This document shows, in pieces, positions 14,967-24,000 of a stretch of DNA of 24,476 nucleotides. The translations under genes were made by a program, and so were the position numbers. Positions within the stretch are counted from its first letter, which is position 1. Every line of letters starts with the position of its first letter. The notes below the pieces were generated by a model that ran no database searches, was not told where the DNA came from, and was given only the letters and a program-made list of their open reading frames with translations. The stretch is from Candidatus Mediterraneibacter colneyensis (lineage in GTDB: Bacteria; Bacillota; Clostridia; Lachnospirales; Lachnospiraceae): positions 1 to 24,476 of the forward strand of contig DXEY01000098.1 in NCBI GenBank assembly GCA_019114745.1, given 5' to 3'.

Positions 14967-17900
14967 CTACTTCCTCTTTTTTCTGATGACAACTACCGCA
15001 ACGACAGCAGCCGCGCACACGATCAGTACGATCACGACCGGAACGACATTCGTATTATCTCCGGTCTGGACAGCCGGGATATCGTCTTTCGGCGCCTCCC
15101 CTTTGTCCGTACTGCTGCCGGCAGCCTTAAGCGACTGCTCTGCCCTCTCAAAGTCTGCTTTCAATTTCGCAAACTCCTCTGCGCTCAGGTCAGACGGATC
15201 AGCATTCATAAGCGCTTCGTATGCCGCTTTATACGCCTGATAAGAATCGCCTGTATATCCTTTCTCCGGTTTCAGTGTAATACCGTCGCGGTAATCCTCT
15301 ACACCCTGAGCCCGCGGCACGAGTCCGCGGATCGCGTTCCCGATCTTTGTCGCCATCTCATCCACTTCACTCCTGCTGCCGGATTTCAGTAGGTCATCCG
15401 TCTGTCCCAGCAGATCTGTGAGCGCCTTGTAAGATGATGTTGTGAACTGATCTTTGTCCACCTTCTCCGCTGCGCTGATCTGTGATCTGAGCGCCGTCAC
15501 GTCAACAAGTCCGCTGATCGCCGACTGGATCTTCTCAACGTAGCTCTCATCATCCATATTCTTCTCCGCCTCTGCTGTAATATCAGCAAGTGCGTTATAA
15601 GAATCTGTCGTATATCTGTCGTTTCCGCCGCCAAGGATCTCCTTCGCCGCATCGACCATCTCATCAAGCGTTGCCTTAACCTGGAGTGCATCAAATTTCT
15701 CGTTGATTTTTTCCACAGCGCCGGCAACTTCTTCTTTTGTACCGGATTTCAGGAGCGCCTCTCCATCAGCCACAGCCTGCATATACGCATCGTAGCTTTC
15801 CTTTGTATAGAGCGTTCCATCCACGGTATCCGCTTTTTCGATCGCCGCTTTGAGCGAGGTCACATTGACCAGCCCGTCCATCGCGCTCCGGAACTTCTCC
15901 CTTGCGTCGATGAGCTTCTGAGGATCTACCCGGTCCCCGCCGTCGCTCTCAGCCGCTTTGTCCTGTTTGACGAGATCATCAATTTCATTCTTTGCGTCTG
16001 TCAGCGCGGCATAGCTCGTTTCCGTAAAGTTGTCTGCCAGGATAACCGCATATCTGAGCGTCTCCAGCTCCGCCAGTTCCCTGTTTCTCGCAGAAAATGC
16101 AAGGCCATTTACCGCTGCTTCGGCGTCTGCCGCAAGCGCTTCCGCGTCCGTCTGGGACAGATTGTCCACACCTTTAAGCGCTTCCGTGATCTTTGCGATC
16201 ACATTTTCATATGTCATGTAGCTTACCGTTGTATAAATGGAGTTTTCATTGTCCACTTTATCAGCGGTAATTTTTTCCAGGGAAGCGATCGTTTCCTCAT
16301 CTGCCCGGAGCACTCCGGACTCCTTCGCCTTTTTCAGGCTTGCGATGATACTGTCCACTGTCTCCTGAGATATTCCTGTGCTGTCGGCAACTGCCTGTGC
16401 CAGTTCTGCCAGCGTATCGTATGCTTCTTTTGAAGACGTTGTCCAGGACTCATATGCTTCCGGTTTCTTGCTCAGGAGCTCTTCAAGTTTTCCTGTATCC
16501 GCCGCCTCCGCTTTCTGCTCAAGCAGCAGGATCTCAGCAATATCCGGGATCTTCTCCTCCCATTCAAAAGTAATGCCAAGCAGCGTATGCCCGTCTTTTA
16601 CTACAAATTCATTGACCGCCTGCGCAAGTGTTCCCATGGATTCCGGCACCACCTGTCCGGTCTCTTCATTGTACATTTCCGCCGTTACAGAGGCTTTGCT
16701 TGCCTCGCCGCTCTGGATGATCCTGAAGCTCCGGATCCCCTCGCCGTCGCTTACCTTATAGGTCATACTGCCGTTCGCTTCCGATGGCCGGTATGTTGTA
16801 TTGAAATCCCGATCCAGCATAAGACTTGGCTGGTGGCCTTTTTCCTCCAGTGTCCCGGAGAAAGCCATGTTATCTTCTGAAGATATGTATGCCCCTCCGT
16901 TGATCACGATCTCATTGATGATGATCGAACGGTTCGGAGCGTCTGCCGTCACATACAGCCTCATATACCGGGCTGTCTCGTTCAGGCTGTCACTTCCGTA
17001 ATAGCGCACGTTCGGATAATTGAAATCCGCCTCTCCCGCGCCGGCGTCCACCATCGTCTGTGCCGCCACGGTATCCGTCTGCCCGTCTCCGATCACAAAC
17101 GCGTCTGTCCATTTACTTCCATCTGCAGAAAGCTGAACTTTCGCATCGCGGATATAGTCTTCGGTACTGTCTGTAGTATAAATCCGGATCGAATTTACGC
17201 TGATCTCCTGCCCGAAGCTGAACACCGCTGTGTTGCCCGCTTTTGCCGAGCCGCCGAATTTGGTCTGAGTCGTCATATCACCGTCGAACGCTTTGCCGTT
17301 GTCTCTTGTATCTCCCCAGGCAGCATTAACCGGAATATCCGATGAGATCAGTTCCCCTACCTCACCGAGTGAGATCAGGGACGCCTCTAATCTGGTTATC
17401 GTTACATCCGCATTATTTTCCGATGTATTTACCAGGCGGATATAGCGCGCCGTCCTGCCGGACACGTCCTCTGCGGTATTCCAGACTTTTCCATTATCGG
17501 AATACTGGAGTACCACTCCTTCTCCTGTGTAGTCAGCGTCGATCGAAGCCAGCCCCCGGATCTCCTTCAGGTCGATCCCGATATAGCTGCCGGGCGCCAG
17601 CGGAACCTCGCCTGCGGAGAGCGATGCGTTTTCCTCCCCCACTGAAGCGGTAAAATCTGTTTCTTCCATATCAGTGTATACATGTTCTGCATCGGCCGCG
17701 GACAGCTCTGTCACGCTTACTTCATACAGCTGCCACCACTTCCCGGTATCCTCGCCTCCGTTTGTCAGGCGGATGGCGGAAGCCGTCGCTCCGTCCGCCG
17801 CCACCTTTACACTGGCTCCGGCGTCATTGACGGTCTCGAGTTCTATCCATTCACCGCCGGACTGATACTCGATCTTCAGGGTGGATATCTTGTCCGCATC

Positions 17901-20900
17901 CCCCTGGAGGATCGAGATCTCTTTCATCGCAACTTCTCTGCTGAAGCTGATCTCCACACCGAGTCCCGTGTGCATGTTTCCATTGTCAGGCTCTTCGCTT
18001 GCCATCCATGCGAGGGTACTCTCATCTCCGTCCGTAATATACTCAAATTTATTGTTTTTTGCCCCGTCGTTGATACTGGAATGTTTCCCGATGATCGTGC
18101 CGATCCCGGATGCGGTCATTGTAAACGGATCGCCTTCCTCCGGCGGGTATACGGCGATCTCGCTGATCCTCCACCATACCCCTTTCTGCTCTTCGTTGCG
18201 CACCCGGATATATCTTGCCGTGGCGGATCCGCTCACAGTCTGCTCATTCTGCGTTTTCAGATCGCCGAATGTATGCCAGTCCTGATTATCAGAGCTGTAC
18301 TCGACAATCCCGTTCCCGAGGATATCGCCGCCATTCGAGCGGGCTGTATCCTGTGCAACATACACAGAACCGATGGGCTGCGCACTGCCGAGGTCGAGGA
18401 TCACTGCCGCGTCTTTGTCGATACGGTCTCCGGCTGAGGACTTCAGCCAGAACTCTGTCGTGATGTCCCCGTCCGTCACCTTAGACGGATCCGTCTCATC
18501 AGTTGTCAGCACCGCATTTTCATAAGTCACTTCATTCACAGGATATGCCTGGGCAGTCTCTTCGGATTTGTTTATGTCAAAAGATTTGATCAGCACAAAA
18601 CTGTCGTATTCGTTATCCTTTGTCGCGACCAGCCGGACTGCGACGACGTTCTCCAGACCCAGCCCGGTCTCTTCCAGCTCGACTGCCGGCTCCCGGTCGC
18701 ATACATACTCTGTACCCGGTTTTACATCTACCCAGCCGTCCGTCTCGTCAGCTCCTTCCGGGAGATACTGGAACTTGCTGTACTGGAGATGGTTCTTCTT
18801 ATCTCCCATCGCTACCCGCAGGCTGTCAACCGTGATCGGACGGTTGAACTTCACTCCGAAATAATCACCGGCCTTCGGGTAATTCGGATCTCTGAACTGA
18901 ACGGATGTAGCGTCATTTCCGTCCAGCACGTTGTCGGTCGTACCCGAACTCGGCTTTGTAAAAGCGTTGCTGATATATGTCTGCGTCAATACAGTAGGAT
19001 CAGCGGTCTCCTGTACCTTTGTGGAAAGCCATGACCCCAGCGTATTGATAAACGGCACGATGTGCTGTACGCCTGCTTCGGCATACTCGTTGTGATCCAG
19101 ATACCAGAATGCATGTGTCTTTGAATTTTCAAACGCAGTCCTTCCGTCTGCAGTATACTGGATGATCCCTGTATTATCCCCGGCAATTACCGCCTTTACT
19201 GCATTCAGATACGCAATCGCCGCATCTGTCGTATCATCCCAGCAGTCCAGCCAGTAGATGATCTGATCTCTCAGATTTTCATCTCCCGCCTGTGCCTCGT
19301 AGGTATCCGCAGCCTCCTGCAGAATCTGAAATTCACGGATCAGTTCGTCCGCTTCCTGCTCTGTCACGCCCTCCGCGTTCAGCTTATCGGTAAACGCGGT
19401 AAGTTTCGGCGCCAGTTCTTCTGATTCCGGAATCGGGCGCACCTTGGAATCCATATTTTGATTCATCATGTGCTTTGACAGCTCTCTCAGGGCGTCTGAC
19501 GCTTCTGTCTCGATCGCGGAATTATGATCCACATACTTAAATGAATCGTTCCACGTCTGGTCTGCTTCCTCTTCTGATCCCCAGATGTTCCAGGAATAAC
19601 ATGCATTTCCGAAGATCGCGACTTTGCTCGGCTCCGACTGCTGCATCGGATTGAGCACGATTCCCTGGATCTTTGCCGGATCTACGCCCGGATGCAGGAA
19701 CAGGTCGTATCCTCCCATGATCAGGTGATTCTTGGAGTTATCTGTACACGGCCAGTTTACCCACATATACGGACCGCGTCCCGCGTTCGATGTAAATGTT
19801 TCCGTAAAGCTGTTGCTCACTTCTCCCCAGATCTTACCCCCTGTCATAACGATCTGTACATTCTTCGGGAAATTCTGGTAATAGCTCTGTCCATTTCCCA
19901 TATACTCCTGTGTACAGAACGGGAGGGTCTGCTTCAGATCCGGATATTTCTCCTTCATCTGCGCCAGCCATTCGGTCATGTCCGTAAGGAATCTGGTATA
20001 GTTTTCTGCACCTACATTATCCGCGTCGTCCGCAAGTATCGCGACCTGTCTGACTCCTGCTTCAATGACCTGTTCAAATTTCGCCTGAACAGCCGCCAGA
20101 TCTGCTTCATAATTAGAATCGAACCGGACCGGATTATACATAAAGGTGTGGAGCGCATAGACAAACCGGCATTTCGACTCATTGCCCTCCTCGGCGAGAG
20201 GCCGGATCAGCGTATCCAGTTCATCTTCGGTATAAAGCTGCCTCCACTGGGAATTATGCTTCGGGTCATTCTTCGGAGCGTAAAAATATGAATTGAGCTT
20301 ATAGTATCCGCCCCATTCCATAAGGTTGATACGATCCTGCGTCGACCATGGATTTCCATAGTATCCCTCGATAAACCCGCGGCTCGCTACATCTGCCCAA
20401 TCTTCCATGTGGAAGCTGCGGATCGTATAACTGTCCATCTGCTTTAAAATATGATACAGCGTTGTCAGGCCGTAAAATGCGGCATCCGTATCCGCCCCAA
20501 GCACTGTGATCACATCGCTGCTGCTGTCGAGCAGATAAGAATCGGTCTTATCGAAAAGCCCGTCTGTCGTCACACCGATCTGCCCGTCAACATAGTTGTC
20601 AACATACTCTTCCGATCCGTCGATGCCGACCAACACGTTCGTCTTACCTTCCGCAATGGCATCTGACTCGCTGAATACAATATCTTCTTTCAGCTCCAGC
20701 GCCTCCGTCAGCCGGTCCTTTGCCGCCTGGTCGATCCCGTTCTCGAATACTACATTGACTTCATTCTTAATAATATAGCTGTCGCCTTCATAGCTGATGT
20801 TCTGCGGCTTCGGATATATCTCATACTCCGCCTCCGCCGCGGACACCTGCTGCGATGGCGCCGCAATGCCCGAAACCCCAGGCAGCACCACAGCGGCAGC

Positions 20901-20963
20901 CAAAAAAGCTGCCGCCACCCTGCGCAGGATTCCTCTGTTTTTTCTATCATTCATCTTTTTCAC
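14967..20963 (-). CDS. Wall-anchored GH84 beta-N-acetylglucosaminidase with F5/8C and FIVAR modules
   Basis: This is a 1998-residue secreted protein with a signal peptide (1 to about 43). The GH84 N-terminal domain (47-180) begins with YEIYPKPQNISYEG, and the GH84 barrel (about 185-480) contains SRGFIEGYYGNPWS. The catalytic Asp pair is D312-D313 in AILADDADN, equivalent to the pair in Clostridium NagJ/O-GlcNAcase. A helical domain follows to about 655. Several F5/8C (CBM32-like) and related beta domains cover about 659-1510. A string of about six FIVAR-type helical repeats (about 1515-1955) precedes VQTGD, a membrane segment and RKKRK. It should act outside the cell, releasing terminal beta-GlcNAc. 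A GTG start at 20963 is chosen because GGAGG lies 6 nt upstream; the ATG at 20954 has poor spacing. It lies between two similar giant genes and probably shares their transcript. Confidence 0.92.
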   Translation of the reverse strand: MKKMNDRKNRGILRRVAAAFLAAAVVLPGVSGIAAPSQQVSAAEAEYEIYPKPQNISYEGDSYIIKNEVNVVFENGIDQAAKDRLTEALELKEDIVFSESDAIAEGKTNVLVGIDGSEEYVDNYVDGQIGVTTDGLFDKTDSYLLDSSSDVITVLGADTDAAFYGLTTLYHILKQMDSYTIRSFHMEDWADVASRGFIEGYYGNPWSTQDRINLMEWGGYYKLNSYFYAPKNDPKHNSQWRQLYTEDELDTLIRPLAEEGNESKCRFVYALHTFMYNPVRFDSNYEADLAAVQAKFEQVIEAGVRQVAILADDADNVGAENYTRFLTDMTEWLAQMKEKYPDLKQTLPFCTQEYMGNGQSYYQNFPKNVQIVMTGGKIWGEVSNSFTETFTSNAGRGPYMWVNWPCTDNSKNHLIMGGYDLFLHPGVDPAKIQGIVLNPMQQSEPSKVAIFGNACYSWNIWGSEEEADQTWNDSFKYVDHNSAIETEASDALRELSKHMMNQNMDSKVRPIPESEELAPKLTAFTDKLNAEGVTEQEADELIREFQILQEAADTYEAQAGDENLRDQIIYWLDCWDDTTDAAIAYLNAVKAVIAGDNTGIIQYTADGRTAFENSKTHAFWYLDHNEYAEAGVQHIVPFINTLGSWLSTKVQETADPTVLTQTYISNAFTKPSSGTTDNVLDGNDATSVQFRDPNYPKAGDYFGVKFNRPITVDSLRVAMGDKKNHLQYSKFQYLPEGADETDGWVDVKPGTEYVCDREPAVELEETGLGLENVVAVRLVATKDNEYDSFVLIKSFDINKSEETAQAYPVNEVTYENAVLTTDETDPSKVTDGDITTEFWLKSSAGDRIDKDAAVILDLGSAQPIGSVYVAQDTARSNGGDILGNGIVEYSSDNQDWHTFGDLKTQNEQTVSGSATARYIRVRNEEQKGVWWRISEIAVYPPEEGDPFTMTASGIGTIIGKHSSINDGAKNNKFEYITDGDESTLAWMASEEPDNGNMHTGLGVEISFSREVAMKEISILQGDADKISTLKIEYQSGGEWIELETVNDAGASVKVAADGATASAIRLTNGGEDTGKWWQLYEVSVTELSAADAEHVYTDMEETDFTASVGEENASLSAGEVPLAPGSYIGIDLKEIRGLASIDADYTGEGVVLQYSDNGKVWNTAEDVSGRTARYIRLVNTSENNADVTITRLEASLISLGEVGELISSDIPVNAAWGDTRDNGKAFDGDMTTQTKFGGSAKAGNTAVFSFGQEISVNSIRIYTTDSTEDYIRDAKVQLSADGSKWTDAFVIGDGQTDTVAAQTMVDAGAGEADFNYPNVRYYGSDSLNETARYMRLYVTADAPNRSIIINEIVINGGAYISSEDNMAFSGTLEEKGHQPSLMLDRDFNTTYRPSEANGSMTYKVSDGEGIRSFRIIQSGEASKASVTAEMYNEETGQVVPESMGTLAQAVNEFVVKDGHTLLGITFEWEEKIPDIAEILLLEQKAEAADTGKLEELLSKKPEAYESWTTSSKEAYDTLAELAQAVADSTGISQETVDSIIASLKKAKESGVLRADEETIASLEKITADKVDNENSIYTTVSYMTYENVIAKITEALKGVDNLSQTDAEALAADAEAAVNGLAFSARNRELAELETLRYAVILADNFTETSYAALTDAKNEIDDLVKQDKAAESDGGDRVDPQKLIDAREKFRSAMDGLVNVTSLKAAIEKADTVDGTLYTKESYDAYMQAVADGEALLKSGTKEEVAGAVEKINEKFDALQVKATLDEMVDAAKEILGGGNDRYTTDSYNALADITAEAEKNMDDESYVEKIQSAISGLVDVTALRSQISAAEKVDKDQFTTSSYKALTDLLGQTDDLLKSGSRSEVDEMATKIGNAIRGLVPRAQGVEDYRDGITLKPEKGYTGDSYQAYKAAYEALMNADPSDLSAEEFAKLKADFERAEQSLKAAGSSTDKGEAPKDDIPAVQTGDNTNVVPVVIVLIVCAAAVVAVVVIRKKRK

Positions 20964-20969
20964 TTTTTT

Positions 20970-20974
20970 CCTCC
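20970..20974 (-). promoter_or_regulatory. Ribosome binding site supporting a GTG start for the GH84 gene
   Basis: GGAGG then AAAAAA then GTG (20961-20963) on the minus strand. The ATG three codons later would have a 15-nt spacer, too long, so the GTG is favoured. Confidence 0.65.
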
Positions 20975-21013
20975 ACCTGAGAAACACATCCGGATCTCCC
21001 GGTATCTGAAAGA

Positions 21014-21043
21014 CGGGAACCGCCCGCTTCATGGGCAGTCCCG
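21014..21043 (-). other. Intercistronic hairpin between the CBM protein and GH84 genes
   Basis: On the minus strand CGGGACTGCCC (21033-21043) pairs with GGGCGGTTCCCG (21014-21025), with one bulge and one G-U, around a 7-nt loop. It begins 11 nt after the stop of the upstream gene. There is no T-run, so it probably acts as a partial terminator or RNA-processing/stability element that sets relative expression. Confidence 0.5.
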
Positions 21044-21054
21044 CCGTTCTGTCA

Positions 21055-24000
21055 TTATCTCGTGCTTCTCTTTCTGATAACGAGCACTGCGCCGCCTGCT
21101 GCGGCTGCCGCCGCAAGTGCGATGATCCAGATCATAACATTTGTATCATCGCCTGTCTGCGCCGCTTTTACTGTATCCTTACCGGAACCGGAACCGCCCT
21201 GCGGTTTGCCGTTTCCTGAGGAATCCCCGCCGGAACCTGTGCCCGGCTTATCGTCGCCTGTACCCGGTGTGCCCGGATCTGTTGTTCCGCCTCCCTGCTC
21301 TACGAGAACAGAAAGTCCGTCTTTCAGAGACTGGATCGCTGCGGCAATATCATCTGCGTCCGCATTGTCCGACTCGTAAACCGCATATGCCGCATCTATG
21401 ATCTTTCCGTACTCCTCAAGGGATGCCGCCGTGTACTTATCTGTCTGTTTCAGGATCGCTCTCGCGTCCTCGATCGCATCATACAGATCTTTTAAATTTG
21501 TGTTCGTTCCGGAGTCTTTCAGTTTAAATGTCGCTGCGATCGTTACATCTGCATTTACATCCTCGACTGTTCCGCTGTAGGTCTCCAGACCTTTCGCTTC
21601 TGCTACCTCTGCGCCGTTCACTGTAAGAGTGTCGATCACGTAACCGCTATTTGCTGTTACTGTGTATGCTGCGTCCTGTCCTTCCTCAACGATTCCGTCC
21701 TCGGCGTCGCCTGTCAGCGTAATGCTTCCGTTTGCAACCTCATCAGCTGTTACCGTGTATGTAACCGGAGCCTTCACAAGCGGGAAGTTGTTCAGCAGAT
21801 TTGTCTTCTCATTTACCTGCTCCTGAGTCGCATCCTCAGCCTCGAATACGCCCTGAGCTGTCTTAATCGCTTCTGCCAGCTCATCGCGTGATTCCTGCGT
21901 AAACGTTTCATCTTTCAGTTTAGCTGTGGCTGCGTCAATCGCCTGTTTCAGCGCGTCCTTATTGACTGTGGCTGCGCTCGTCTCTTTTGTCAGGCTGATC
22001 TCAAACTGGTCAACCTGAGGTGCGTTGCCCGCGCCTGCTGAGATGATGAGCTGTCCTTCGCCCTCCTTAGTTATTTCGACCTCAAACGTTTTTGTTTTCG
22101 GGCTCATGTTAGAGGAATCGTCCGCTTCACCTTCGCCATCCAGAGTCAATGAGCCTAGTGTGATATTAGCACCGGACCAGCTGATGCCATTGGTCGCGCT
22201 TCCGCTCTGATACCTCATTACAAATTCATACGTTCCGGCTTTTTGTGCAAAGTAGTTCAGCACAATGCTGTCGCCGTTGTTAAACCAGTTGACAAATATG
22301 CCACCTTCCGCCCAGGTTCCTTCTACTTCCCGGATCTCCTGAGCCGCCGGGTCTCCGCTGCCCTTAAGGATAAAGTGCTCTGCCTGGACAGTCTTGGATT
22401 CTACTCCCACCTCTGTCGGGAGATAGAAACGATTGTTCTCTGTATAGTAGTCAAGTTCGTAGGTTACGATAACTTCTTTATCTTCTCTGATATCCGAGAG
22501 AGTGAGACTGTTACCTGTCACCTCGGTAGCTGTATCGTTTACTGTGACTGTGCCGACTTTATAGCCTTCAGCCGGAGTAAATGTAACAGTTGCTGAATTG
22601 CCTGCTATTACTTCCGTCGGATCAACAGATACGGTACCGCCTACATTGTCTTTTACGCTTGCTGTGACAGTATATTTTTCTTCCGGATCAGGCTGCGTTC
22701 CCGCCTTTGAGATCACCAGCTTGTCAATCTGCGGAGCACCAGATGCACCTGCCGCAATTGTCAGGATACCATCGCCTGCAGTTTCAACGTTCATTGTAAA
22801 CTCTTTTTCATGGGTTGCACCTGCCGAATCATTTGCGCCCGCTGTCACACTGCCGTTCTCAATCTTGCCCTCAGCTTCAGACCAACTGAATCCGTTGCTG
22901 TTGTTTCCGCTTCTGTATACTACAGTTACTGTATACTCTCCGGTTTCCGCTGCCGTATACGGGATACAGATCTTATCGCCGCTGTTCATGCTGTTGATGA
23001 ATCCTTCACCTGTCGTCCAGGCTCCAGTGGAGACATCCAGTTTCCATTTCTCACCGTTGCCGCCGCTGTTAAATAAAGTAGCTTTTGCTGCATCCAACTC
23101 CGCCGTATTTCCGGCTTTCGGGAATGTGAATCTCTCTTTTTCTGTATATCCGGTTTCTTCAAAAGTTACTACAACCGTCTGGTCCTCTGTGATATTTGAA
23201 ATCGTATATGTACCATTCGGTCCGTAGAACTCTGTTTCGGGATTTTGCGCTGTACCCGGATCGGAATTAATCACCTCATTGTTTACCTGGATGCTGACCG
23301 CCTCGTATCCGTAGTCCGGAACGATCGTAAGGTCAACGCTTTCGCCTCTGTCGACCGTCTGCTCACTTGCTGTAACTGTGCCGCCGCCGTTCTCCGCTGC
23401 GCTTGCGTTGATCGTGTAGGTCAGTGTTTTCAGGTTATCAATTGCTTCATTTACGGCTGAAACAGCATTATCTGCCTGCTCCTGCGTAGCATTCTTGTCT
23501 TCAAAAACTTTCTGCGCTTCAGCGACCTTCTCTTCCAGAGCTTGAATACTTTCAAGCGTAAATGCATCCGTTTTTGCCGCTTCCCTGTTGCCGTCCTGAA
23601 TAGCAATCTCAAGGGCAACTTTATCTGCCGCCTCTGCCGTTATGCTTGTCAGCTTGATGTCGAACTTGTCAAGTCTTGGAGAATTTCCTTCCGGTCCGGT
23701 AAATGTCCATACGCCAGGACCTGGTTTTGTTACGGTGATGTTAAACGTTACTGTACGCCATTTATTTTCCTCATTTACTGCACCTACAGTAGGAACTACA
23801 TCATCTCCATCACTACCTCCTTCTTTAATCAGATCTTCAGGAGTTGTAGCCCATGCTATCTCATTAGTGGTGGAGCCGCTCGCATATGTAAGCGTCACCT
23901 CATAAGCACCGGCTTTTTCAGCATAATACGGAACTTCAATCACATCATTATGATCCATTCCATCTACATATTTTCCGTTGGAAGCCCCTTCCAGATTATC

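Noticed and set aside
17682..18437. 251-codon plus-strand frame within the GH84 gene
   Set aside because: It is antisense to F5/8C-like domains, with low-complexity composition typical of a shadow frame.
14967..21116. GH84 gene starting at 21116
   Set aside because: The extra 51 codons overlap the 3' end of the upstream gene, lack a ribosome site and would bury the signal peptide. GGAGG supports GTG 20963.
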